Translations under genes and position numbers: made by a program
NCBI RefSeq assembly: GCF_029227915.1
Contig: NC_079882.1
Span: 19,845,001 to 19,909,000, forward strand
Source: Hydractinia symbiolongicarpus
Taxonomy: Eukaryota > Cnidaria > Hydrozoa > Anthoathecata > Hydractiniidae
Direction: 5' to 3'
Length of the DNA: 64,000 nucleotides
The notes under the pieces: model-generated
The model's database searches: none
Told to the model about the DNA's origin: nothing
Seen by the model: the letters and a program-made list of their open reading frames with translations, nothing else
In this document: positions 1 through 13,400 of the stretch, one piece after another
Layout: every line of letters starts with the position of its first letter
How positions within the stretch are numbered: the first letter of the stretch is position 1

Positions 1-1390
1 TGATAACTTAAAGGTAGGCTATTTTCGTTTAAGTGAAAACCCACCTCAAGTCAATTTCTTACTTGTCAAAATCTTATTTTCAAAAGTACTTTATGAAATA
101 ACATAAATCAAAGCAATTTATTTTTTCTTGTGTTAATTTCATTGTATGGCAAAACCATGTGACAAACAAGAACAGCTGAAACACGTGACAAAACATCAAA
201 ACTTGTTTTTGTGGTAAAATTATTTCTGCATATTTGGTAAACTACGATATTAGTAAAAAACAAAAACATATAATATCTTTTAAACTCTACTTCATTCCTT
301 GAGTGATATATATTTAACTAACCATGACAGATTTTTTCTAGAAATTTAAAAAAGCATTAATTATCGAATGAACGAATTAAGGTTTAGGTACAATTTCGTT
401 TTTGAAAAAAGCCCATCGACAATTAACGGCGAACTAATGGTTTTTATTACCGCAAATTAATTCCATCCGCAATAAATTAAATTTAGATTAGTAAAAAAGA
501 TTATAAAATACCTCCACTAAGAATCAACATAATTTTCAAGGAGTTATTTAAACTCGTATTTGATCGACAATAAAATTTATGCATATATACACACAAAAAT
601 AATATTGGATTTTATTTGTATTACTAATTAATTATTGTTATAAATCTTCACATCTGAAAAATTCTAATTCGAAGGGACCAAGACACTTAGTATAACTATA
701 TTTACAAAAGAAACTGAAAGTTGAAATCAACAACCAAAACGTGGGCGTATATAAAGGCCGGGTTTCATCAGAGCCAGTACCATATTCAGCGAACACGATA
801 TTTTCCATGTTTAAAGATTTCATGTTAAAGTGGTGCACGTGTAATAAAGTTAAAATGGAACAATGTGAAAATTTAAAACGATTAATTACGAGCACAACCT
901 GGTCTCTCTTTGTGTGTAAAATTTTCTCACACCAAATCGTTTGATTTTTAATAATTCTCTCTACCTTTTTAATAACTACAACCACATCACAAGCGCACAA
1001 TAGTCTGCTCAGTGCGCTTTGCAATCGCGCGCTTAAAGCCGATAAAAGGAGATCCGACTTTGGGGCGTCGGTGCTTAATATGTTCATACAGAACTAGGGA
1101 CCTGCTTCCAAAAAATGCTTTAATGTAAACTAGCCTTAAGTAGTCAGATAATCATTTCCAATTGCATCGACGTCATTTTTTAGAGTACTGGGAGAGAAAA
1201 AAAATTCTAACACGTCAACTAACCAAAATTCGTGGCCGGTCTAAACTTTGCAGACCATGTTAACATGAAGAGAGTCACGACGTTAAACCTTAGTTAAACA
1301 TACTAACCCGAATCAAATATACTTTTAGATATAGGATTAAAATTTGTATAAATAGTGTAGAATATAGAAATTACTGTACATTAAAACTTA
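1..1390. other. AT-rich flank with no recognised gene
   Basis: This is the sequence downstream of the TBC1D15-like gene. A 149-codon open frame on the minus strand (638-1087) is the longest here. Its translation has no domain I recognise, is low in complexity and lacks flanking splice logic. It is not called as a gene. No repeat structure was seen. Confidence 0.5.
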
Positions 1391-1391
1391 T

Positions 1392-1397
1392 TTTATT
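1392..1397 (-). terminator. Poly(A) signal of the TBC1D15-like gene
   Basis: AATAAA on the minus strand, 11 nt after the stop codon. It is close for a 3' end, but no better signal was checked further down. Confidence 0.5.
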
Positions 1398-1407
1398 CCT
1401 CATTTTG

Positions 1408-4400
1408 TCAAAAAACAGATTTCGTACTCTCTTTTAGCTCGACGACGGCGTCATCTGAAGGCCTACTACTGACGGCGTCATCTGAAGGCCTCGTACTGGC
1501 GCAGTTATCTATCTGCCTTTCACCTGATGCATTATGAAGAAGAGTCTCAGTCTCTTTCCCATTGGATGAAACTTCCATTGTCTCAACAGATACTACATTG
1601 TCCTCGATTGACTCTGATTGGTCAAGTTTATCACTGTCATCAGATGATTGATCAATATCTTTCTTAGGTTTTATTGACATAGAAAAGATCATGTCTTTGA
1701 GATCCTCTGGGACGTCTTCTGTATTTTGCAATTTCAAACAAATCGATTCAGCTCTAGACAACACAAACTGAAGGTCGATGTTATGCATCAAATCATTTAT
1801 GTGCTAAACAGGAAATAGAAAAATTTGCGTACAACAACTTCGTCAACAGTCTTTTTTTTTCGAAAGAAATTTGACCTTCGAACAGAAAATTAATAACTGC
1901 AAACAAAACACGACACATGCAATTTCATATAAAAACAATACAAGAGTAACATTTTTTTAAGCCGTTTCCTGACAAACAATGGCTACTCTCAAGAAGTAAT
2001 ACAGTCAGTCATTGAAAGTAATTCGAGCTGTACGTGTTTGATTCTAGTAATTGTCAACAAGGAGAAAAGTTTAGTCTTAGCAAAACCACTTCACTCTCGT
2101 CTGATACTTCGCATGATGCTTAACAAATCAAAGGAGATTAAATATGTTTTCTCAACGTTGCTAGAACAAAGAACTGTGAATCTCCTTATTTGTTATTTTT
2201 TTGAATTTGTTAAGGTAATAGGAAAAGCTTATACTTATATGCACCCACACATAAATATATTTCAATTGAATTAGAAGAATCACAAAAGTGCTTTCTTTTT
2301 ACATGGACTGTCTTTATGGACGGAGATTATAGTAGGCAGAAAAAAACTTCATTTTTCGATTTTTGCGAATTTCGCACTGGTACATGTCGTAAATCCAGGC
2401 GCGAAACTTAGTAAACAAGCCAAACAATTCTGTCGCAAATACACAATTAATTTGTAAAAATTTAAATTTTGATTTGATTCGCATCTGCGTCAATAATTTA
2501 CGTTTTTCAGTATCTAGTTTTACCTTCAAAATTTCGTTAAAACCATAATTCTTTTTCATCATCAAGTCCTTTTCTTTCTCCAATATTGCAAGACAAACGA
2601 AGAGTTTAAAATGGGGTGTCAAATTCTGCGTCCACAGTACCTGTCAAGAAAAAAAAAACAAATCGAGAAGGGGAATACACAAAGTTGAAACAAGAGTAGC
2701 ACAGAATGTCAATTTTAATGTTTTGATTTTTTTATTACCCGATTTATAATTAGTTCGATTAATTGTAAAGATTTCTTTTTTTGACTTATCATAAAACGCG
2801 AGAAAATAATATTTATGGGTATGAATCCAAAAGCAACAGTAATTATTTTAAACGACAAGTAAACATATACAAAGTTTGTTTTCTTCATTCCTCTTCTGAG
2901 GAAGAATAAATGATCAGTCTTTTTTTCTTTTTCTTTTTTTTTGGTTCTTGGGAAGTGGTTGTCAATGAAACAATTGTGCAGTTATTAAATGACATATTTC
3001 TTAAATTATCGGCGCTCCTTAAAGAGTGCTGTTAAGATTCTAGAGTGCAATTAAGAAATAATTGCACTGCGCAGAGTGCAATTACGATATAATTTGCACT
3101 GTAGAAAAAAAAATAGGTCATCATGTGATTTTACAAGGTTATCTAAATGTAATGTTTTGTAACTCTACGTATGAAAACATTTATAGTTTTGGTACACTCT
3201 TAGGTGTGCTTCACACCAGAAATAAAAGTTTCACACTGACCTTCACGGTAAAGTAAACTGCTAAGACAGTTTAATAAATTTTTCGCTACTGGGTCCGCAT
3301 GAAAAAAGTCAAACTAAGAATCATACAGAAGTGAGTGAGAAACCTCATTACTTCGGATGTTTATTTTAAAAAGTGATATCACAAATCGTCACTTCGTGCC
3401 AGACATGCAACCCTTGAAATTTGAAAACAACAAAACAACAGAAAAAACAGCAAATATTGACGTGTCTACACGCAAATAACAGATTCCTTCCATTATTGCT
3501 GAATAAGCGAGGGCGTAGAATCTTGTTTATACCACAAACAAAATAATTGAGTATCTAATTGATTAAGACTAAACCACACTATCTTAACTTATCTGGATTT
3601 GGCACTGCTTTTCATATTCGCTAAAAACGAAAGTTAGATTCTATATATACCTCCCATAAAGTCATTAAGTCATCAGTGGAAAACTCTCGTTTAAACGTGA
3701 TGAGAACCCAGCGGAAACAAAAATATAAATTGTCGGATTCGTGCGTTTCTAAAAAAGAAGATTATGACATCATTTTACATCCCTACCCCGATCTTAAAAA
3801 ATCCTTTTAAAACTATCTGTCTGTGATGCACGGGGTTGATGGCTTTTTTCGGACGCAATAATTACACCTTGGAGAAAAGAAGAGTAGATATAACACAATT
3901 TTCTTTTTTGCAACACAAGACAGTGTACATTCTCTGTCCAACTGTTAAATGGATATTTCTCTACAAAAACAGACTCAAGGCACTCATATGATGAAGTATA
4001 AATAAGTGACGTATGTATTAAGGTCGAGTGTTCTTCAGGATTGATTACATGAAAGAATTCCAGTAAATATATCAGGTCAGAAACAGGTTTAAAATTGCTT
4101 ACATATACATAAAATTTCTAACAGGGGCAAAAGTGATGATGTGCTTCGATGCTTTAATATTGATTTTAGTCAGTAAACTTTAGTAGAAGCCAAAAGCAAC
4201 ATAACTCTAGCTTTTCTCATTCACGTGGACGTTTAGCAATAGCCAACGGCAAGCTTAGGTGTTAACAAAGAATGCAGGTATCATATCACGTCGGCATTTA
4301 TTTGCAAAAGCGAAAGAAAATGAATTAAAAAAGGCTGAAATCAAAAAAGATATGTTCTAGAGAAACGAAAAACTACTTTGTTTGAGATATTTGCACAAAT

Positions 4401-7400
4401 ATCCTTTTAACCCAGGCTGGAAATCCTTGTAAAATCTTGATATTTGAAAAATGACCGAAGCACGTGTTGTCTTTTTGATGTTTTATTGACAAGTGACGAA
4501 AAATCCGGGCACTAAAAAGTGTCCTGAATACATGTAATTTCGCTCAGTAGTAGGTCAACTGATCGAGTTATGATATCGGCCCAATGCCAGTTCAGTCGGC
4601 CACATGGTATCAGTACAGCTGTTCATGGTTTTCACCATTACTTCTTAATAACTTAAAAAACTATCTTCGATATAAAAATCAGTATTATACTCACTCAGAT
4701 AATTCCAAAATCGAGGGTAAAGATACTGCACTAACTTCCCCAGATTTTCCAACTGTAGTTTCATGAGGTGTTGCGTCATTTCAAAATTCCTTTCTTCGAT
4801 CTCCATTAGACCGACAAAACACCAGAAAGAATCCACTTCGTCCTCCATCAGCATTAATATGGGTGAAAGAAGATCACTCATACCTTGTACATACCCTGCA
4901 TAAGAGTTTAAAAAAGTAACACTTTCTTACATAATAATAATGGCGCATATAAAAGAGTGGGTAGCAGGCTCAATCTATCAGTGTGTCTTCCTTTTTTAAA
5001 CAAAATAAAGAGATGCAGTTGCAGAAATTTAATCGACCTGTGAAATAAGTAGAGATGCTTTGTTGACATATAATCTTGAACATTAGAGTGCAAACCAGTT
5101 GTTATTGTTCTGGTAGTTAACCAGATCAAACTATTTATTTGTTTCATTGCAATCTTAACTGACCATCCATATACAGTATGGCTTACTAAATTTATAACAG
5201 AGTGCAGTCTCACACTTTAATTCTGATTTTTCTGACCTCCTAAAATTTTCCTTAAATGTCCTAATCAAAACTCTGCCTGATTTCTAAATTAAATATGTGC
5301 ATTAAAATTTTTTTGATTGGATAGTACAACAAACTGTCAAAAGCAGATAATTATTATAAGTAGAAAATGCAAAAAACTCAAAGCTATCCAACTCTTTAAT
5401 TAATGCTTGCGTGCCTTATTTTGTAAACTTAAATTCCGTATTTTTTAAACAAGGAAAATTGGCATTCTTTTATGTTTCACTTTGTCTTATGTTCGTCTGG
5501 TTCTTATTATTTCTCTATAAGTTCAATATAAAGTTCACTTTAAACATTAATGATATATAAGCGCAGCGATAGTGTACTCAAGGTTACTATTTTAGGATTT
5601 TTAATTCCATAATTTGAATAAAAAATTTTAATCCACATTTTGCACAATTTTCAAGGTCCAATTCGCAATCTTCAATTCCACCATCTTTTTTCTTCTGTGA
5701 TCTCTTCTCTCACAAACAGTTTTTCCCTTAAGTACTTAATCCTTTTTTAAAATAAGCACTACATTGAAATTGATCGGAAAAAAACTTACCTAAATCAAAA
5801 TTGTACATACAATATGTCATCAAGACATTAAAGAGCTTTTTCACATTCAAATTATCTTCTCCACTGTAAAATTGCTTTTTACGGTCTGTTCGCAAAGTGT
5901 CTTTATCTAAATAATAAAGTGAATTCTTTTGCAATTCACTGATTCCCTTGATAAAATTAATAAATTTACTAATTCAGGGTATATATTTTTACATAAATCA
6001 CTACTGTATTGTAGGACCCAAACCCTTTAAATTATTCTACATTACAGTAACTGACATTAAGTGGATAGAATAACGAGACAAAAAATACAGTAGCAATATT
6101 GGTACTTAGTTCTTAATCATGAGTTGTTCATTTAACTGAGAATGTTAGGGGAGATTTTTCTCCATGAGATAGTCTACCTCCTAATTTTCTATTTTCTCAG
6201 GTTTTGTAGGCTCGATGTAAACCCTGTCAATAAACCGACGAAAAAACCTGAGGCTTTCAAACAAACTTACCAACTAAATGCTTTTTATTTGCGAAATCTG
6301 TGAATCTTGATTCTTGCTGTGGGGTGATGGACATCCATTGGAGCTTCATCACTTCATACAACCGCCTGTTTTGAATGACAGAAAGTAATTTTTATACTCG
6401 TTTCGCTTAGACGATACCTTGAACATAATTATGAAGTTCATGGTGTGGTGTTCAAAAGAAAAAAATTTTCTTCTAAAATTTTAATACCAATAAAAAAGGA
6501 ACTTTTCCATTTCGTCAAAATGTACTTATAAATTTGCACCAAAAATTTAATTTATGTCAGGACATTTACAGTGCTAGTAGGTAATCAGAAATCAAAAATC
6601 GGACATACGCTTTTTCAGCTTTAGTTTCAGCTCTCTCAGCATACGTTGAATCAAACTTATAATAACCAAGAAGAAATTTCCATGCTTCTCGCTTAATATC
6701 AGCATGAATACCCTGAAAGATTTGAAGAAAAAAAATAAGTTCTTAAAATTATAGAAATGAGCACCAAAAAAAGAGTGTCTCAATTTTTGTGTTAGTTCCA
6801 TCTGTGTTTACACAGCATGGTTCAATTAAGGCATGATCCAGAGTTCTATCATTCAGTTTTCTCAACTTTAACAACCCTGGGTTGTCAGCAAGTTTAGCGT
6901 GCGATTTTAATTTAATTCTAAACTCTGGTGACATGTTTAATCACATGGTTAACTGCGTTGTTATAGAGAGTGTATGAAGAATAAGCACAACTTATTTTCC
7001 TCATGAAAACACTTGCAGTAAAGTTTTTACTATGGATTTTCGTTTTAGATGATACTTTGTAACGTTTTTAAAGGTTTTTGTCTGACTGACTACTACATCG
7101 CAAGTATTACTAGCTATATGAGAAAAAGGATGAAATATGATCTTATTTGCTCTTAAACCTTGTGTTTTTAGAAAAAAACTATAAATATAAATGCTTGCTA
7201 TTTTTTATCTTTGTTGCCTGTTTATATGAAATTGATGTTTTAAAATTTAAATATGAAATAAACATAATAAGCATACTCCTCGAAAAATTCTCTCCTTCAA
7301 GTGAGCTACGTCAAATATTTGTCCATCATCATTCATAAATGCACACCATTCTTCTGGTTGTAATGGATTACCTCTAGCGGCAGGAATGATAGGTCCAAGA

Positions 7401-10400
7401 ACATCTAGCTAAGATATAAGTTTTAGCAAGGCAAGATGAGATATAACTCGGAAAATGGTTGGCATCAAATATGTCTATTAGAGATTTTATTTACCTCATC
7501 ATGAGCTAAGAATTCATAGTCGCCTTCTTCAACACTATCATTCTGCTTCCTTGTGCTTTCTCTATTTGGTCTTTTTTCTATGAGATCATTTTGACCCATA
7601 CTTTCCATGACATACTGAGTAACTTTTGAAAATCTACTCAGTGTACCATAATATGTGTTGTTTAAGAGTTTCTATAACATAAAGGTACTTAGATTATTGT
7701 AACATGCAGAAAATTTTTTTCTTTCCAAAGGTCTAATCTAGTCTTTTCCATACCTTCCTCAGAAATTCAATGTTCAAACGGAATTCCTAATTCATGCCCA
7801 TTTGTTGAAATTTTTTTGGTACAACATTACAGTAATTTAAGCAAATTTCTTCAAACTTCAGGAAGGTTACATACCGAAACAGTATCGCCTGGCTTCTCTA
7901 CGAATAATTCAAATTGATTTACTGCAGATTCCATGGCAGTGTCTTTTTCTTGCACAACGTATAATCTGTGATTATCTGGTGATCTAAATAAGAACATAAT
8001 CTTGTGAAAGAAATTAATTTTGCTTCCATGTTTTGCTTCCATGTCCTGCTAAAAAAAGCTAATAATAATGAAAACAGCTGCACCTTACACCAAATGACAC
8101 TTCAAAAAATTAAAATAAAAGGTTGTCTTTCTTTTACGTGCACTAAATGGCGAAAGTTACAACACACAAGGCCCCTACCTTCAAGGAAATATATAAAACT
8201 TTGTGCTCTGTCCAGTTCACAAGTTTTTGATAAGTTTTTTCAAATATTAAGCCTGGTTGTGACCAAAACATTACTTTTTAAACAATTTATCAAAGTGTTT
8301 TAAAATTAGGCAGCAAAACTGTTAAAGCATCTGAGAAAAACTTTCACATCTCGTTTCATCTTTATATAGCTCATAAACAAAAGACACAAATCACATCTCT
8401 CAAAAATATTTGACAAAAAATACCTAGTCAGCCATATATATCTTTGCAAAGTCGATATCAAGTTTTTAATCCCTCCACCATGAAAATGCAGAGCTGGTTG
8501 TGTAGAGCCATCTTTCAAAATAAAGACAATATAAGACCAAGCCAAGCGCGGATCAGATCTCCTGATAGAGTGTATCTTTTCCACATCAAAACTAACTTTG
8601 TATGGTTGATCTTTGGATCGCTGCCTCAATGGTTGAGAAGTGATTGCTGAAACAATACAACAACAAAACACAATAAAGCCAATTGCCTGAAACATCACAA
8701 CTTTCTCATCACAATAAGCTGTAAGCAATTGGTAGGTAAAATTTCATTTTAATTTTCTATGCGCTACTTTTATTTTTTTTATTTTAAGTGCACACATCAC
8801 TACATAATAGTGAATAAATATAGGTATTTTTAAGCTTATGGTATAAAAAATATTTTCTGCTTTATAACTCAAAAAAAATGATATTTATTTTCTCATTTAG
8901 GCATTTTGATGTATATTATAAAATTGGTTGTTATGATCATGTGACAGTTTTATCACATTAAGGAAGAATATATTGGACTGTTATTGTACTATTCACTTTC
9001 TTAAGTCACATTTTACTTTCTTGAAGGTGGCAGTACTAGTGATAAACTTTATGCAGGTTTTTCTAGTTGCTAGAATGGTAAAGAAAAGATGTGTTGAAAG
9101 ACTCTTGGTACTAAAATTCAAAGGTTGTGGAATAATTAATTAAGAGGGTCTTGTGTTTTAAAAATACTTTCATGTTGGATGCTTATTCCAAGGGGGTGCT
9201 GAATAAAGCTTTTACAATAAAAGAAGCAAAAATGATTTGCATGTCCAACATTGGGCAACAAGTTTATGCAGAGCATGATCTATAGAATGTTCATACCTAA
9301 CAACAATTTCTTTACTACTGCAAGGGCACAAATTAAAGGGTACCCAAGGTATAAAATGATGCTGGACTTATATATTATAGAGCTTAAAAAGTTGGTGAGC
9401 AGTCTTTAAATCTTTTAAAAAAGCTCTTTTCGTTTTCAAGATATTCACTATATTGATTAACATTATTTTTTTTGCCAAAATGACAAAATTTAAAGAGGAA
9501 ATCTCAATCTTGATTCCTAGACAACTTTCAAAGGCTCAGCTTGTGTATTCACCAGAAGTAGGTTTTAATTTCATCTCTTATGTCAGTCCACAAGATAAAA
9601 CCATAACAGGGATATAAATATAAATTACTGTTTTATCCCCAATCTAATTGAGTGTATAAACATTATATCAATATTTAATATTGTAGGCAATGAAATGGTG
9701 TGGTAAGACAGGAATAGTTACATATGCGGAGATGCCAGCGAAGTTTTTGCATTTTATTTAAGACTGTTCTTCTTTAATTTTAAAGATTTAACACATTGCC
9801 TTATTACATGCAACATGAGGATGGAAAGCTCATTTTGCATCTATTTAAACTGTATAAAGAACTATGTGTAACAAGTGAAAGGGTCAATGAAAACTGATGA
9901 TGAGAGTAGCATTTCATCACATATCTGGACACCATTTCTTGTGTGATAAGACTTTTGTGGCCTGGGTGACAAATCTTTTGGGCTTAATACTTCCTTGAAG
10001 ATTTCCCTAAAAAATTTGAACAAAGAATATTACTGATAAAATAATTATTTTTATAGATATACCTGGATTTTTTTCCTGTGTCGTCACTACTCCATATTCA
10101 TGTGGACCAGAAAATAAAGAGTGCACTTCAAACTCCAGTTCTGGGGTTAAATCTGATAATGGTTGCCAGTCAACAAAGATGCCATCTGCCTAAACCAAAA
10201 ATAAACTTTTTCAGGCAAAAACGATTATATTGTATCATGACAACAAATACAGAAATAATTAATCTATTTTCCAACACAGTAAATTCTAGTAATTCCTTGA
10301 CTAAGCCTGCAGAATATAAGTATCTTTGTTGTTTGACTCTGACTTGTATACTGAACTACTGCACAGGTCCTTTGTTCCTGGTATCTTTCTTACAGGAATC

Positions 10401-13400
10401 TCTTTTGTTATTCTTTTGTTAAACTCAATAATAAGAGGCTGGTATAGAAAAAATTGTTTGTTTTCTGGTATATAATCTTTATAAACATGGTGTATTATTA
10501 AGTCTCAACCTCAATATTCTATTTCAGCCTCAAAATATGCCTACAATATGCTTATTAAAGAGAACCCGAGGTATAAAATGATGTTAGACTTATATATAGA
10601 GCTTAAAAAGTTAGCTAACAAGTCTTTTTAAATTTTTTTAAAAATATTCACATTTAAAGAATTTCAGATTTAATTATGCTGCATGAATTATGATGTCATA
10701 TTTCCGTAATAACAAATTTAGACATTTTCTTTCATCAGTAATTTTAGACATGTTAAGGGGTGTGCATTCAAACTTTATCAATGCATAGATATTATAAAGG
10801 TTAATTGATTAACATATTTTTTTTGCCAAATGGACACACGCTTGCTCGTCCCAGTCCTCTTGATTTTTTGCTGACAAACTCATAACTTGGGATCTGCATG
10901 TTGGTTTACAATCAAATTTTGTGAGTAAACATATAGGGGTTATACAAGCTTACCCACAAAATTTGATTGCAAACCAAGTTGCAGATCCCAAGTTATTGAG
11001 TCGTGGATCAGATCTCCTGATAGAGTGTATCTTTTCCACATCAAAACTAACTTTGTATAGTTGATCTTCGGATCTCTGCCTCAATGGTTGAGAAGTGATT
11101 GCTGAAACAATACAACAGCAAAGGCCAACATCATTTTATACCTCGGGTTCCCTTTAATGTTGGCTAACTTTGTTTGTTTGTGTAATTTGTACATGCTAGC
11201 AAAAAAAATTTTTTTCCAACATTAGATTTTTAAACACTGTCAAAAACATTTTTGAATATTTAAAATATAGGTTTTAAAGGTTTTATTGTCATTGAAAGAT
11301 CTTTAATGTTCAGCATTGATGTTGTGTCTGTGCTTATACCACCAACAAATTGATGGTTGCTTTTTTGAAATGCTATATTTCTTTATCTTTTTAAGTTTTC
11401 ACAAGTTACACATTGATATTCGCTATTTTTGACTCTAGTTCAAATTACATAGTTTATATGTTGTATATTAAGCAGATTTTGCAGGACCGTTCCTTGAATA
11501 TCAATAATTATCTATTCGAGGTGAGCAGTATTCCACAGAGTGGATAAATCTGATATTCGACAAACAGGCACGCAATATATGCTTTATTATATATACCTAA
11601 CATCTCGCTTTTTTGTCAGACATTTTTTATTTTTCTATTGCATTTTTGCCAAATAAAAGGCCCATGGAAGGGAGTAAACAATTCGATTTGATGATTCGAA
11701 CCTTTTACGGAAGTCATTGCATAGCAAATTGAAATTACCAAAACAAGCATGGAATACCGCGTCAGTTATTGCATAGTTTTATGGAACATTTAGATTTACT
11801 GTATATAAAAAGAGTTGACAGGTATATAATAATGATATTTGTAGTCAGGAAGTGAGAAAAGAATTATTTTTCCTTTGAAAACCTGTCCAAAAGAATTTAG
11901 TACACACACTAGCAATTATCACGGACAAAATATTTGACTAAATAGGTGACCATATACTATGTATGTTTGGTACAAATCCAAAAAAATGTGGGTTATGTGA
12001 TGATGGAGGTGACATGGTTAAATTAAGTTTGTTCACAGCTAAAATCTGATCTATCTGATGTACAGGTTAATACCAGGACCAAAATAAGACAAAATATTTA
12101 CCCTATCAATAACGCAAAGTTGTCCTCGAATAATATCATCATATAAGGTTGAACTTGTCACTGCAGTGTGGACAAAAACATCCTCTTGTGTGTAGAGAAC
12201 CTACAACAAAAGTTAAAAAATAGAGTTCTGGTAAAAATGAAACAACCTAAAGGTAATTTTAGTATCCATCAATAAAATCACCATAAGTTCTTTAAAACTT
12301 GAACCCAGAAATCAATAGTTTTTTTGAAGCATATACCGTCTAGATAATAGTGTATGGCCGTACTAAAGATTTTAACTGTTAAGTTCTCCTTTAAATTCTA
12401 TAAATAAAGAGGTTCAAAACTGTCCTTTTTTGTCAGAATCAAAGTTAAAAAAGAATTTGAGTCAGTGAGCTAATTTTTTTCGGACAACTTAAAACAAACT
12501 AGAACAAAATCATTTTCAACCATTATGAGGAAGATTCATCACATGTGCAAAAGTTTTTTTGAGTCTTTCTCAATATATATATATATTGAAAATATGAAAA
12601 ACAATAGGTCAGAAAACAATTTAAGGGGCGCTTTGCATCACTCACTTTGATTTACATTAAAAATATTGAATATTGTTTATAAAATACGACAATATTTTAC
12701 CAATACCAATTATTTTACTATTTTTTAAGATCACATGCATTGCATGGACATAACACTTTTTTTAGTCAAAGGGTTTAGACATCAAGAAGCTTTATTTTAA
12801 CAATTTTTTTCTCGGTCCGCACCAAAGTGTAACCTTTTTGGGAGCCATTCATTATGGAATGAGTGAGAGGGGAATAGCTTGCTGTATAAATTACCAAACA
12901 AAACAATCTTAACTTGCTATATTACTTTCTAAAAAACAAATATTCTGTATATATTTGTATATATTTCAACACATATTCTGTATATATAACTTTTGAAACA
13001 TCAAATAATAATTCTTGCTGTATAACTTTAAAAACAGTACAAGAAAAATTCTTGCTGCACAACTAACAAAAAAAAGTTTTTGAGCATGCAAGTATTTGTT
13101 TTTCCACCTTGACAACTAGTTATTTTGAAGTATAGGTAATCTTCGAGTGGTGAGTTCAAAAAAAGTATGGCTGCCGTTTTTCATGTGGTTATTAATTAAT
13201 TTTTTATTGTTAGCATGTTAACACGTTTTTTTCGCTGGAATAGTCTGAAATAGACCTAGACTGATGGCTGATGGGATATGTGTGGGTGGCAGGTTATAAA
13301 AAATTTTGCGCTAAAGGCTAAAGGTTGATTATCCACTAGAGGAATTTTTGGTCGCTCGGGCTTTGGCGATCCGAGTCTACAAGTGACTACAGTACAGTCT

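Noticed and set aside
638-1087. 149-codon minus-strand open frame
   Set aside because: No recognisable domain, composition typical of chance frames in AT-rich DNA, no splice context. Left as unassigned.
9891-10006. Possible extra exon of the TBC1D15-like gene (minus), after a TTTTTTAG acceptor
   Set aside because: In the phase left by exon 3 it hits a stop after a few codons, and exon 3 joins exon 4 directly in the correct phase with the conserved order.
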